The position numbers were made by a program, and so were the translations under genes. Source: Bradyrhizobium sp. CCBAU 051011 (GTDB lineage Bacteria > Pseudomonadota > Alphaproteobacteria > Rhizobiales > Xanthobacteraceae). From it: DNA of 64,000 nucleotides. The stretch is taken from NCBI RefSeq assembly GCF_009930815.1, contig NZ_CP022222.1, positions 7,358,501 through 7,422,500 of the forward strand, given 5' to 3'. The notes beneath the pieces were generated by a model that worked only from the letters and a program-made list of their open reading frames with translations, was not told the DNA's origin and ran no database searches. This document shows, one piece after another, positions 1 through 9,493 of this stretch (position 1 is the stretch's first letter; the number at the start of each line of letters is the position of its first letter).

Positions 1-1
1 C

Positions 2-178
2 ATCGCCCTGCTGGTGCTGGTCGTGGTGTGGTCGCTAGTGGGCATGACCATCGCCCAGACGCCGTGGCTGGCCAGTTCGGGCCTTCTGCAGGCAATCTTC
101 TATGTCGTGGCCGGCCTTGGATGGGTGCTGCCGGCGATGCCGATCGTGAGCTGGATGTCGCGGCCCGATCGCGCCTAG
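2..178 (+). CDS. DUF2842 domain protein, 3' part
   Basis: The window opens inside this gene; 58 codons are visible before TAG. They encode two hydrophobic stretches (about residues 1-18 and 28-48 of the visible part) and end with a VLPAMPIVSWMSRPDR tail, which is the typical end of the short DUF2842 inner-membrane proteins of alphaproteobacteria. The function of the family is unknown. The start lies outside the window. The stop codon touches the palindromic repeat that follows. Confidence 0.75.
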   Translation: MALLVLVVVWSLVGMTIAQTPWLASSGLLQAIFYVVAGLGWVLPAMPIVSWMSRPDRA

Positions 179-281
179 AGCATTATCGGTTCTGATTTGA
201 TCAGAACCGATGCTCTAGATTCTTGTTTTGACGCGTTTTCTTCACGCGAACCGGTATCCACTTCGCTTGAAAACGCTTTAG
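177..281. repeat. palindromic interspersed repeat
   Basis: An imperfect inverted repeat (arms reading TCGGTTCTGAT and ATCAGAACCGA, flanked by AGAGCA and TGCTCT) is followed by a segment containing ACGCGAACCGGTATCCACTT and ending CGAAAACGCTTTAG-like. A shorter, diverged form of the second segment recurs at 49868-49920, and a GAGCAT...ATGCTCTAG framed element recurs at 16905-17029. No ORF fits. It sits between a plus-strand and a minus-strand gene end, so it may also end transcription. Confidence 0.6.
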
Positions 282-1294
282 ACCCAATTGTCACGGGTAG
301 GCCGGATCGCGGGAAACATCATCCCCGACAGCATCACCCGCATCATGCGCAGCGAACCCTGCCGTCCGTTCCAGGCGATCCGCGGCAGCGCGTGCAGATT
401 GGAATATCCCCTGGCCTCGACGATGCCCGGGATGGTCGATACCGCGCTGGCGAAACCGGCCTCCTGCCCCATGACCACATGCTCCCGCCGCCAGGACTGC
501 CGGTCGCCGAACGGATAGGCGAAATGCTTGACGGGGCGGCGCAAGGCGGTCTCGGCGACCGCCTTTCCCATCGTCATCTCGCGCTGCGCGTCCGCCCCTT
601 TCAGGTTCGACAGCGCGGCATAGTTCACTGTCGCGCTGCCGATCGTCACCAGCGGATCGGCGGCGAGTTTCGCCAGATCGTCCCAGTCCATCGACGCCGC
701 GCGCGACAGCGCCGCAAGATCGACGGAGTAGCGCGTGCAGAGGTCGTGGATTGCGAACGAAAGATCCGGCGGCGGCAGCGTCCGCAGCCAGCTCGCCAGA
801 AATTCGAAAGTGTCATACTTCTCGACCGTGCTACCCGTTGCGAAACGCCGCTCCCTGCGGTCGATCACCAGGCTGATGCGCTCCTCGCGCGCGATCATCT
901 CTTCGAGCGCGAGCCACCAAGCTTCACCAATTCCATCCGGAAACGCGGTCGGCAGGTAGACGGTAAAGGGCACGCCGTGCTTTGCCAGCACCGGATAGGC
1001 CTGCGTGATCACATCCTTGCAGCCGCCATCGAAGGTCAGGCAGGCAAATCGATTGGCTTTCGGCAGCGTGACCGCCCGCCGGCACACTTCGTCCATCGTG
1101 ACCAGATCGAAGTTCCAGCGCTTCAGTGCACGGATTGCCCGGTCGAGAAATTGCGGCGTGATTTCACGCCACCGGTTGGGCTGGAACGGTGAGGAATCGC
1201 GCGGACGCACGCGCTCGAACCGCAAAATGGCGCCGGCGCCCCCGGTTTGCCGCTGCTTCAGCCTGAAATAGCCGCTGAAATAGCCGAGCTCCAT
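278..1294 (-). CDS. polysaccharide deacetylase-like protein (NodB fold), metal ligands missing
   Basis: The 338-residue product keeps the NodB-homology layout: a motif-1 position CLTFDGGCKD (about residues 85-94), a motif-2 position IGSATVNY (218-225) and a YPFGD motif 3. Active enzymes have TFDDG and H-[ST]-x-x-H. Here the second Asp is Gly and both His positions are Ala and Tyr, so metal-dependent deacetylation is doubtful. The reading frame runs upstream to 1441, but that start would lie 17 bases from the divergent gene, so I prefer the internal ATG before ELGYFSGYFR; an ATG at 1396 is an alternative. It heads the exopolysaccharide gene set and may bind or partly modify sugar chains. The fold assignment is strong, activity is uncertain. 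Confidence 0.75.
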   Translation of the reverse strand: MELGYFSGYFRLKQRQTGGAGAILRFERVRPRDSSPFQPNRWREITPQFLDRAIRALKRWNFDLVTMDEVCRRAVTLPKANRFACLTFDGGCKDVITQAYPVLAKHGVPFTVYLPTAFPDGIGEAWWLALEEMIAREERISLVIDRRERRFATGSTVEKYDTFEFLASWLRTLPPPDLSFAIHDLCTRYSVDLAALSRAASMDWDDLAKLAADPLVTIGSATVNYAALSNLKGADAQREMTMGKAVAETALRRPVKHFAYPFGDRQSWRREHVVMGQEAGFASAVSTIPGIVEARGYSNLHALPRIAWNGRQGSLRMMRVMLSGMMFPAIRPTRDNWV

Positions 1295-1458
1295 CCGGGC
1301 CCGCTGCAAGATTCCGATATCCGACGCCAACGTCCCGCCCTCACTCACGGGTCGCGCTGCCCCGCCGCGCCCGATTGTATTACCCTTTGTTGACATTTCC
1401 CTGCGAAGGTCGGCCAACGCCAAAATAGTAAACAATTTCATATAGCACGGGCTTTGCG

Positions 1459-2649
1459 ATGACCATGGCTGCCGCGATTGAAGACCGCACGGCGGATCGA
1501 GATGCGTGGTCGAAGGCAGGCCGCATCGCCGGCATCGACATCATTCACGACCTCTCCGCCGCGGAAAATATCTGGCGCAGCCTGGAAGCCGCGCAAACCT
1601 CATTCACGCCATATCAGCGCTTCGACTTCCTCAGTTCCTGGCAGCGGCAGGTCGGCGCGCGCGATGGCCTCGTTCCCTTCATCGTGATTGCTTACGACGC
1701 GGAGCGTCGTCCGCTGCTGCTGCTGCCGCTCGCGCTGAGGCAGGCCTATGGCGCGCGCTGCGCCAGTTTCATGGGCGGCAAGCATTCCACCTTCAACATG
1801 GCGCTGTTCGACCGCGATTTCGCCGCCAGTGCAACGCTGGCCGATCTCGAAGGCCTGATATCGGCGATATCGCAGAGGTCCGAAGCCGACGTCCTCGCGC
1901 TGCATCAGCAACCGCTCCGCTGGCGCGACCTGCCCAATCCGCTCGCCTTGTTGGCGCACCAACCGTCGGCCAATGATTGCCCGCTGTTGGTGATGGAGCC
2001 TGGCGCCGCACCGGCGGCGCTGGTCAGCAACTCATTCCGCCGCCGCCTCAAGGGCAAAGAACGCAAGCTGCAGTCCCTGCCCGGCTATCGCAGTTACGTT
2101 GCGTCGTCAGAGGCTGACATCATCCGGCTGCTCGACTGGTTCTTCCACGTCAAGCCGCAGCGGATGGCCGAACAGAAGCTGCCGAACGTGTTCGCCGAGC
2201 CCGGCATCGAGGAATTTGTCCGCGGCGCCTGTACCGCGCCGATCGCCGACGGCAGGCATGCCATCGACATCCACGCGCTGGAATGCGACGAGGAAGTGAT
2301 CGCGATCTTCGCCGGCGTCGCCGACGGCCATCGATTCTCGATGATGTTCAACACCTACACGATGTCGGCGAATTCAAAATACAGCCCCGGCCTGATCCTG
2401 ATGCGCGATATCATCGATCACTATGCCGGACAGGGTTATCGCGCGCTCGATCTCGGTATAGGATCGGACGACTACAAGCGGCTGTTCTGCAAGAGCGACG
2501 AGCCGATTTTCGACAGCTTCATTCCGCTGAGCCCGCGCGGCAAGCTTGCCGCCGGCGTGATGTCGGGCGTCAACCGCACCAAGCGGCTGGTGAAGCACAA
2601 TCCGGCCCTGCTGGAGATGGCGCAGAAGCTGCGCAACGCGTTCAGTTAG
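1459..2649 (+). CDS. GNAT/CelD (BcsL)-like acyltransferase
   Basis: This 396-residue soluble protein resembles the FemAB-like GNAT acyltransferases annotated as CelD/BcsL (Acetyltransf_6). An N-terminal half with FTPYQRFDFLSSW and a C-terminal GNAT half with SNSFRRRLKGKERKL, the SPGLILMRDIIDHY segment and ALDLGIGSDDYKRLFC are visible. Such proteins occur in exopolysaccharide and cellulose loci and are thought to acylate sugars or lipid carriers. It is divergent from the deacetylase-like gene and faces the chain-length gene. The substrate cannot be read from the sequence. Confidence 0.8.
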   Translation: MTMAAAIEDRTADRDAWSKAGRIAGIDIIHDLSAAENIWRSLEAAQTSFTPYQRFDFLSSWQRQVGARDGLVPFIVIAYDAERRPLLLLPLALRQAYGARCASFMGGKHSTFNMALFDRDFAASATLADLEGLISAISQRSEADVLALHQQPLRWRDLPNPLALLAHQPSANDCPLLVMEPGAAPAALVSNSFRRRLKGKERKLQSLPGYRSYVASSEADIIRLLDWFFHVKPQRMAEQKLPNVFAEPGIEEFVRGACTAPIADGRHAIDIHALECDEEVIAIFAGVADGHRFSMMFNTYTMSANSKYSPGLILMRDIIDHYAGQGYRALDLGIGSDDYKRLFCKSDEPIFDSFIPLSPRGKLAAGVMSGVNRTKRLVKHNPALLEMAQKLRNAFS

Positions 2650-2660
2650 CCCCCATTTCC

Positions 2661-2712
2661 CGTCATTGCGAGCGAAGCGAAGCAATCCATCTCACCACGC
2701 GGGATAGATGGA
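2661..2712. repeat. CGTCATTGCGAGCG-type repeat, truncated copy
   Basis: This copy starts CGTCATTGCGAGCGAAGCGA and continues AGCAATCCATC. In full copies the second arm reads GATGGATTGCTTCGCTGCG... to CAATGACGG. Here the second arm stops after AGATGGATTA, exactly where the TAA (read on the minus strand) of the chain-length gene lies. Confidence 0.8.
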
Positions 2713-4983
2713 TTAGGCCGCCACCACGCGCGGGCCCGGCTCGACGGCATCCGACGGCTGGCACGGCCTACTCAGCATCGTCACCTCCGAGAAGCCGACC
2801 GCCCTGAGCTGGTCGCACATCGACGCGCGCGCATCCTGCGCCATCGACGCTTCGGGCACCACGACGGCTCGCGCCTGCGACGTCAGCAATTCGGCCGGCA
2901 GATCGGAAGCGGTGCCGGCGTCCAACAGCACATGGTCGTAGACCCGCAGCAGCGCATCGATTGCCAGCATCAACCGCGGCGACTGGAGCTGCGCGCGGTC
3001 GAAACCGGGACGTCCGGCACTGACGAGATGCGCGCGCGACTGCCGGTCCTTGGTGATGATTTGCGTAAACGAGGCTTCGCCCTGCATCAGTTCAGCAAGC
3101 CCGGGCGCGACCGGATCGGCCGACGCTGCCACGATCGCCGGCGAGGACGCGACGAGATCGACGACCACGACTTTCGCCTGCTGCGCCATCAGCCGCGCCA
3201 GCGTCAATGCGGTCAGCGTGATGCTCTCGCTCGGCGCGGTGCCGAGCACGGTCACCTTGCGCGTCGCGGCGCCGGCGTCAACCAGCGCATCGGCCAGTTG
3301 CTCGATCTCGCCGGTCTCCGTCGCGGTATCGATCCGAGGGCCATCCGCGTGCGGCTCATCCGGCATGGGTTCGGAGGCGTGATCTGTGGCAGCAAACTCC
3401 GCCGCCGGAAGTACGCGTGCGATCGCCGGTGCGAGCAACGGTTCCGACGAAGAAGGCAACTCGATTTCGGGCGCGGCCTCATGTGAAACTTCCGGCGAAG
3501 CCGCAGCGGCGGCACGCGGCGCGGTCATGCGCAACAGTTCGCCGGTCGCGATGGCACCCGAGGTAAGCAGCAAGGTCGCCAGCGTCGCGATCAAAACGAT
3601 GGGCAGCTTCTTCGGATAGGCCGGCGTGTTGGAAACGGTGGCGCGGGAGATGATACGGCCATCGGCCGGGGCTGCCTCGATATTCTCGCGGGCGCTCGCC
3701 TCGCGGTATTTGGCGAGATAGGTTTCCAGGAGGTCGCGCTGCGCCTTGGCCTCGCGTTCGAGCGCGCGGAGCTGCACGTCCTGGCCGTTGTTGGAGGAGG
3801 CCTGCTTCTTCAATTGGTCGAGACTGTTCATCAGGCCGTCGACCCGGCCTCCGGCGATGCGCGCATCATTGTCCAGTGAGCGCGACACCTTGCCCGCCTC
3901 CTCGCGCAGCTGGCGATCGAGATCGGCGAGCTGCGCCTTCAACTCCTTGATGCGGGGATGGCCGCCAAGCAGCGTCGACGATTGCTCGGCGAGCTGGGCG
4001 CGCAGCGTTACCCGCTGCTCGGAGAGCCTTCGGATCAGTTCGGAATTGAGCACCTCGGAGGCCTCGATCGGCTGGCCGCTTTGCAGCATTTCCTTGATCA
4101 GCCGAGCCTTGGACTCCGCGTCCGACTTCAATGCGCGGGCGTTGTTCAACTGCGTGTTGATCTCGCCCATCTGCTGGTTGGACAGCGTGGTGTTGTTGGT
4201 GCCTACAAAGAGGCTGGACTTGGAACGGAAATCCTCGACGCGGGATTCGGATTCGGCCACCTTCTTGCGCAGCTGTTCAATTTCACCCGACAGCCACTGC
4301 CCGGCCGATTTCGCCTGCTGCTGCCGCGCGTCCTGCTGCAGCACCAGATACCCTTCCGCGATTGAATTGGCGACGCGCGCCGCAAGTTCGGGATCGCGCG
4401 ACTGGAATTCGACGACGATGACGCGGGATTTGTCGACCGCATAGGCCGTGAAGCGCTCGTAATAGGCTTCCAGCACGCGCTCTTCCGGTGTCAGCGAGAA
4501 CGGGTCGCGCCCGATACCGACCAAAGCCAGCAACGACTTGATCGGCGAAAAGCCCCGCAACACCGGGTCGAACTCGGGGAGTTCGGCAAGCTTGTTCTTC
4601 CTGATGATCTCGCGGGCAAGGTCGCGCGACTGCACGAGCTGCACCTGGCTGGTCACGGCTTCGGGGTCGAGCGCGCTGCGCTCCTCGTTGCGCTCGCCGG
4701 TCGGCCGCAGGAACACGTTCTCGCGGCCATCGACCAGGATGCGCACTTCCGACTTGAACCGCGGAGTAATCATGTTGACGGCGACAAGCGACAATACCAG
4801 CGCCAGCACCGTCGGAACGATGATCCAGCCTCGCTTGCGCATCAACGCCTGACCGAGCGCGTGCAGATCGAGATCGGCGGAATCGGATGCAGCGATGGGC
4901 TTCCGAGCCGCAGGCGCAGGCCTTGCTATCGCCCGCTGCACCACCGGCTTGTCCTTGCCTGCACGCCAGAACGCCAAACGCAT
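2713..4983 (-). CDS. exopolysaccharide chain-length/transport protein (Wzc/GumC/ExoP type)
   Basis: About 756 residues. An N-terminal Wzz-type domain with a first membrane helix (VPTVLALVLSLVAVNM, about residues 55-70), a long periplasmic coiled-coil region, a second membrane helix (LPIVLIATLATLLLTSG) and a C-terminal cytoplasmic domain laid out like a BY-kinase. The kinase-like part has GTAPSESITLTA where a Walker A GxxxxGKT is expected, a VVVVDLVAS Walker A' position, and no terminal tyrosine cluster, so it is probably not an active kinase. The ATG before RLAFWRAGK is preferred because CGGGAG lies 7 bases upstream; an in-frame TTG exists at 5004. It should control chain length and export of the polymer made by the neighbouring genes. 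Confidence 0.85.
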   Translation of the reverse strand: MRLAFWRAGKDKPVVQRAIARPAPAARKPIAASDSADLDLHALGQALMRKRGWIIVPTVLALVLSLVAVNMITPRFKSEVRILVDGRENVFLRPTGERNEERSALDPEAVTSQVQLVQSRDLAREIIRKNKLAELPEFDPVLRGFSPIKSLLALVGIGRDPFSLTPEERVLEAYYERFTAYAVDKSRVIVVEFQSRDPELAARVANSIAEGYLVLQQDARQQQAKSAGQWLSGEIEQLRKKVAESESRVEDFRSKSSLFVGTNNTTLSNQQMGEINTQLNNARALKSDAESKARLIKEMLQSGQPIEASEVLNSELIRRLSEQRVTLRAQLAEQSSTLLGGHPRIKELKAQLADLDRQLREEAGKVSRSLDNDARIAGGRVDGLMNSLDQLKKQASSNNGQDVQLRALEREAKAQRDLLETYLAKYREASARENIEAAPADGRIISRATVSNTPAYPKKLPIVLIATLATLLLTSGAIATGELLRMTAPRAAAAASPEVSHEAAPEIELPSSSEPLLAPAIARVLPAAEFAATDHASEPMPDEPHADGPRIDTATETGEIEQLADALVDAGAATRKVTVLGTAPSESITLTALTLARLMAQQAKVVVVDLVASSPAIVAASADPVAPGLAELMQGEASFTQIITKDRQSRAHLVSAGRPGFDRAQLQSPRLMLAIDALLRVYDHVLLDAGTASDLPAELLTSQARAVVVPEASMAQDARASMCDQLRAVGFSEVTMLSRPCQPSDAVEPGPRVVAA

Positions 4984-5268
4984 CGCACACTCCCGCGGAC
5001 GCAACTATCGGTCCGCTCGACCGGCGCGATTACACTTCATTATGGTTGCCGCTGGGTTAATTTGCCTACGTGCGCGCCGAAACGCCGCCCCTCGCGTATC
5101 AGGTCATTTTTTGTTAACCATCCACACCCTTAATCGCGGAATAGTTTTCCAGGATTTTCGCAATGCGAGGCGTGCTCGCCCCAACTTCATGTCTGGTTGC
5201 TGCACTGGCGTTTGCGAGCTTCGTGGCTCGGCCCTCGCAGGTATCGGTCGTATCTGAAAGCTGTCTCG

Positions 5269-6402
5269 ATGCCTGTCGTTGACGGTCAGCCGCTTCGCAT
5301 CCTGCACGCGACGCGCGCGCCGGTTGGCGGCATTTTCCGCCATATTCTCGATCTCGCCAACGGCCAGGCCGACCGCGGTCATCACGTCGGCATCATCGCC
5401 GACAGCCTCACCGGCGGCGAACGCGCCGAGCAGGCGCTGGCGGAAATCGCCCCGCGCCTCAAGCTCGGCGTTCACCGCACCGCCATTCGCCGCGAGCCGC
5501 TTCCGACCGATGTTTTGGTATGGGCCCGGTTCCAGCGCATGATCCGCGAACTGAATCCGGATGTGCTACACGGCCACGGGGCCAAGGCCGGCGCCTTCAT
5601 GCGTTTAAAAACCGCTGCCCGCGGCAAGATCCGGGTCTACACCCCGCATGGCGGCTCGCTGCACTATCCGCTGTCGACGCTGAAGGGCAACATCTATGCC
5701 CGCGTCGAGCGCGCGCTGATGAACGATACCGATTTGTTCCTGTTCGAAAGCGCCTTCGCGCGGAACACCTATCAGCGCACCATTGGCACGCCGAAGGGAT
5801 TGGTGCGATGCGTATTCAACGGCGTCACCGCCAGTGAATTCGATCCCGTCACGAAAGCCGATGACGCCACCGACCTGATCTATGTCGGCGAGTTCCGGCA
5901 CATCAAGGGCGCCGACCTCCTGATCGACGCGGTGGCGCGGCTGCGCGCCGACGGCCGACCGGTGACGCTGACGCTCGCCGGTGACGGCGAGCAAAGCGAA
6001 AGCTTGAAAGCCCAGGTCGAGCAGCTCGGCCTCGGCGAGGCCGTGCGGTTCATCGGTCACGTCAAGGCGCGCTACGGCTTCTCCAAGGGCTCGCTACTGG
6101 TGGTTCCCTCCCGCGGCGATTCGATGCCCTACGTCGTGATCGAGGCGGCCGCCGCCGGCATTCCGATGGTCGCCGCCAATATCGGCGGCATCCCCGAAAT
6201 TTTCGGCCCGCATGGCGACGCCCTGTTCGCGCCCAGCAACGCGGCGGCCATGGCCGATGCCATCAAGGCCGCGCTTGAGGATCCGTCCGCGACCAAGGAG
6301 CGGGCTAAATCGCTGCGCGAACGAATCTTCATGCATTTTTCGCAGAAGGCGATGGTCGAAGGGGTTTTTGCCGGCTACCGCGACGCGTTTGCCAATCGTT
6401 AA
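5269..6402 (+). CDS. glycosyltransferase family 4 (GT-B)
   Basis: About 377 residues. The N-terminal GT-B domain has HATRAPVGGIFRHILDLANG (donor/acceptor loop) and LHGHGAKAGAF. The C-terminal Glycos_transf_1 domain has LIYVGEFRHIKGADLLIDA and the E-x7-E region MPYVVIEAAAAGIPMVA. It probably adds a hexose to the undecaprenyl-linked repeat unit on the cytoplasmic face. I start at the ATG before PVVDGQPLRILHATRAP because homologous proteins start just before the first strand; the frame stays open to 5197. It is followed by the priming transferase gene in the same direction. Confidence 0.85.
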   Translation: MPVVDGQPLRILHATRAPVGGIFRHILDLANGQADRGHHVGIIADSLTGGERAEQALAEIAPRLKLGVHRTAIRREPLPTDVLVWARFQRMIRELNPDVLHGHGAKAGAFMRLKTAARGKIRVYTPHGGSLHYPLSTLKGNIYARVERALMNDTDLFLFESAFARNTYQRTIGTPKGLVRCVFNGVTASEFDPVTKADDATDLIYVGEFRHIKGADLLIDAVARLRADGRPVTLTLAGDGEQSESLKAQVEQLGLGEAVRFIGHVKARYGFSKGSLLVVPSRGDSMPYVVIEAAAAGIPMVAANIGGIPEIFGPHGDALFAPSNAAAMADAIKAALEDPSATKERAKSLRERIFMHFSQKAMVEGVFAGYRDAFANR

Positions 6403-6508
6403 CCGTTATTTACCAACGTAACTGTTTCTTCCGATTTGTCCCGTAAGCCGTTGTGTGGGGGAATTCCGCACCGGCGGGCACGTTCCTATGTGCCCGCTCA
6501 AGAACGGG

Positions 6509-8056
6509 ATGAGGACAGTGGAACCGATTAACGCACGCTCGATGCTCGATGCCGCGGCGACCGCGAGCGCGGCTCGCCCGCCGGTCGAACGCCGCCGCAG
6601 GTTGTCGCCGGCGGCGCTTGCCGTTGCCAATCAGAAAGTCGGTCGCGCCTATTCGCCGATCGTGATCGCAGGCGTGGTTCGCGCTATCGACTTCGGGATG
6701 CTCAGCGCAATCGGCATCGCGCTCTATTTCGGATATGCCGTCCCACTCAGCGGCTTCTACTGGGAATTTCTCGCGGCGATCTTCGGCGTGGCGGCAACGG
6801 CCGTGATCTGCTTCCAGGCCGCCGACATCTACCAGGTGCAGCTATTCCGCGGCCATCTTCGCCAGATGACCCGGATGATTTCATCCTGGGCGTTCGTGTT
6901 CCTGCTGTTCATCGGCGCCTCGTTCATCGTCAAGCTCGGCAGCGAGATTTCGCGGCTGTGGCTCACGGCGTTTTTCCTCACGGGCCTCGCCGCGCTGCTG
7001 GCGCAGCGCCTGGGCCTGCGCTCGCTGGTGCGCAACTGGGCGCGCCAGGGTCGGCTCGATCGCCGCACCATCATCGTCGGCGCGGACCAGAATGGCGAAG
7101 AGCTCGTCGAGGCGCTCAAGACCCAGGATGATTCCGACATCAAGGTGCTCGGCGTGTTCGACGACCGCAACGACGATCGCGCGATGGATACCTGCGCCGG
7201 CAGTCCGAAGCTCGGCAAGGTCGACGACATCGTCGAATTCGCGCGCCGCACCCGCATCGACCTCGTGCTGTTCGCGCTGCCGATCTCGGCCGAGACGCGC
7301 ATTCTCGACATGCTGAAGAAGCTGTGGGTGCTGCCGGTGGATATCCGCCTTTCAGCGCATACTAACAAGCTGCGCTTCCGTCCCCGCTCCTATTCCTATC
7401 TAGGTGAGGTGCCGACGCTCGACGTGTTCGAGGCGCCGATCACCGACTGGGACCTGGTGATGAAGTGGCTGTTCGATCATGTCGTCGGCTTCGTCATCCT
7501 GGTGCTGGCGCTGCCGGTGATGGGGCTGGTCGCGCTCGCGGTCAAGCTCGACAGTCCCGGGCCGATATTGTTCCGACAGAAGCGCTTCGGCTTCAACAAC
7601 GAGCGCATCGACGTCTTCAAGTTTCGCTCGATGTACCACCATCAGGCTGATCCGACCGCCTCCAAGGTCGTGACCAAGAACGATCCGCGCGTCACCCGCG
7701 TCGGGCGCTTCATCCGCAAGACCAGCCTCGATGAGCTGCCGCAACTCTTCAACGTCGTGTTCAAGAGTAATCTTTCGCTGGTCGGCCCCCGGCCGCACGC
7801 CGTGCAGGGCAAGTTGCAGAGCCGCCTGTTCGACGAGGCCGTCGACGGCTATTTCGCCCGCCACCGCGTCAAGCCGGGCATCACCGGCTGGGCGCAGATC
7901 AACGGCTGGCGCGGCGAAGTCGACACCGATGAGAAGATCCAGAAGCGCGTCGAGTTCGATCTCTATTACATCGAGAACTGGTCGGTGCTGTTCGACCTCT
8001 ACATTCTCTTGAAGACGCCGATCGCGCTGATGACCAAGAGCGAGAACGCGTATTGA
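6509..8056 (+). CDS. undecaprenyl-phosphate glucose phosphotransferase (WcaJ/PssY-type)
   Basis: About 515 residues. The N-terminal half has four predicted membrane segments and a CoA-binding-like domain ([19 protein letters not shown]). The C-terminal catalytic bacterial sugar transferase domain shows the last membrane segment, [48 protein letters not shown], and [18 protein letters not shown]. It transfers sugar-1-phosphate to undecaprenyl phosphate, the first committed step of repeat-unit assembly. The start is uncertain: the frame is open to a GTG at 6455, and ATGs at 6488 and 6509 and a GTG at 6518 are possible. No clear Shine-Dalgarno sequence decides this. Confidence 0.88.
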   Translation: MRTVEPINARSMLDAAATASAARPPVERRRRLSPAALAVANQKVGRAYSPIVIAGVVRAIDFGMLSAIGIALYFGYAVPLSGFYWEFLAAIFGVAATAVICFQAADIYQVQLFRGHLRQMTRMISSWAFVFLLFIGASFIVKLGSEISRLWLTAFFLTGLAALLAQRLGLRSLVRNWARQGRLDRRTIIVGADQNGEELVEALKTQDDSDIKVLGVFDDRNDDRAMDTCAGSPKLGKVDDIVEFARRTRIDLVLFALPISAETRILDMLKKLWVLPVDIRLSAHTNKLRFRPRSYSYLGEVPTLDVFEAPITDWDLVMKWLFDHVVGFVILVLALPVMGLVALAVKLDSPGPILFRQKRFGFNNERIDVFKFRSMYHHQADPTASKVVTKNDPRVTRVGRFIRKTSLDELPQLFNVVFKSNLSLVGPRPHAVQGKLQSRLFDEAVDGYFARHRVKPGITGWAQINGWRGEVDTDEKIQKRVEFDLYYIENWSVLFDLYILLKTPIALMTKSENAY

Positions 8057-8061
8057 GTTCG

Positions 8062-8182
8062 CGTCATTGCGAGCGCAGCGAAACAATCCATGGCGCGGCA
8101 ACGGGACAGATGGATTGCTTCGTCGCGGAGTTTATCATCGGGCCGGCCCAAGGCCGGACCCGTTGGCTCCTCGCAATGACGG
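8062..8182. repeat. CGTCATTGCGAGCG-type palindromic repeat
   Basis: Full-length copy, starting CGTCATTGCGAGCGCAGCGA and ending CTCGCAATGACGG on the opposite arm, with a GGCCGGCCCAAGGCCGG insertion in the right arm. It lies between the priming transferase and the ligase-like gene, which read in the same direction, so it could fold in their shared transcript. Confidence 0.8.
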
Positions 8183-8224
8183 CGGATAGTGGCGCTGTAG
8201 TTAATTGAGTTGCGTGAGTGCGTA

Positions 8225-9493
8225 ATGGCGTATGCGGCGACAGCCGGGGCTTCCCTACCATCGACGACGGCCGCGCCCGGCGTGCTGGCCTTGCAGCGCG
8301 CGCTGGTGTGGCTGGTCGGGGCAACCGGCGCCATCGTTTTCATCGAACCCTCGCCCTATGAGCTGGCGACGCTTGCCGCCTGCGTGATCTTCTTCGCAAC
8401 CGGCTTGCGGATGCGGCTGGTGTTCATACCGTTGCTGCTGCTCCTGTTCCTGGTCAATATCGGCTACAGCATCAGCGCGGTTGCCGTCATGGACCGGCCC
8501 AACGTCCCCAACTGGATCGCGACCTCCTGGTACATGGCGATCACGGTCATCTTCTTCGCGATGGTCATCTCCGAGGACACCGCGGCGCGGCTCGACATGC
8601 TCCGGCGCGGCCTCGTCGTCGGCGCGGTGATTGCGTCACTCGCCGGCATTGCCGGCTACTTCAATTTCGTGCCCGGCGGGCGGGATCTGCTGACGCTGTA
8701 TGACCGTGCCCGCGGCACGTTCAAGGATCCCAACGTGTATGGCGCGTTCCTGATCCTGCCCGCGCTGTTCGCGCTGCAAAGCATCGTCTCGGACAAACTC
8801 GGCAAAGCGCTCCGCAGCGCGGTCGCGTTTGGCATCATATCGCTGGCGATCCTGCTTTCGTTTTCACGCGCCGCCTGGGGCGGGCTGATCCTTACCTCCG
8901 CCTCCATGCTGGCGCTGATGGTGCTGACCAGCCGCTCGCAGGCGCAGCGCTCGCGCATCATCGTGATCGCGCTCGTGACCGTGGTCCTGGCGGCAGCGCT
9001 GGTTGCGATCCTGTTGTCATTCGATTCGATCGCGAACCTCTTCAAGCAGCGCGCGAGTCTCGACCAGAGCTACGATGGAGGCCGCTTCGGCCGTTTCGGC
9101 CGACATATTCTCGGCGCCGAGATGGCGCTTGGGCTGCCATTCGGCATCGGCCCGCTGCAGTTCAACCGCTTCTTTCCCGAGGACACCCACAATTCCTACC
9201 TGAACGCGTTCATGTCGGGCGGTTGGCTCTCCGGCGTCTGCTATCCGGCGCTGGTCTTCGTCACGGTGCTGACGAGTTTCCGCTATGTCTTCGTCCGCGT
9301 GCCCTGGCAGCCGATCTATCTGGCAATCTTCGCCGCATTCCTCGGCACGGTCGGCGAGAGCTTCATCATCGATACCGACCATTGGCGGCATTTCTGGATG
9401 ATGCTGGGCACGATGTGGGGCATGTTCGTCGCCGCCGAACGCTGGAAGGCCGACAATAATCCGGTGCTCTTGACGCCCGCGAAACCGTCCTAG
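8225..9493 (+). CDS. O-antigen ligase / Wzy-like polymerase (ExoQ-type)
   Basis: About 422 residues with ten or more hydrophobic segments. The Wzy_C/O-antigen ligase core is recognisable: ARGTFKDPNVYGAFLILPALFAL, then LSFSRAAWGGL, a periplasmic loop with GRFGRFGRHILGAE and the conserved FPEDTHNSYLNAFMSGGWL (DTHNxY...GW). It would polymerise or ligate lipid-linked repeat units in the periplasm. The ATG before AYAATAG is preferred over the frame's upstream codon at 8210. It closes the exopolysaccharide set and overlaps the stop of the convergent MarR gene by 4 bases. Confidence 0.85.
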   Translation: MAYAATAGASLPSTTAAPGVLALQRALVWLVGATGAIVFIEPSPYELATLAACVIFFATGLRMRLVFIPLLLLLFLVNIGYSISAVAVMDRPNVPNWIATSWYMAITVIFFAMVISEDTAARLDMLRRGLVVGAVIASLAGIAGYFNFVPGGRDLLTLYDRARGTFKDPNVYGAFLILPALFALQSIVSDKLGKALRSAVAFGIISLAILLSFSRAAWGGLILTSASMLALMVLTSRSQAQRSRIIVIALVTVVLAAALVAILLSFDSIANLFKQRASLDQSYDGGRFGRFGRHILGAEMALGLPFGIGPLQFNRFFPEDTHNSYLNAFMSGGWLSGVCYPALVFVTVLTSFRYVFVRVPWQPIYLAIFAAFLGTVGESFIIDTDHWRHFWMMLGTMWGMFVAAERWKADNNPVLLTPAKPS

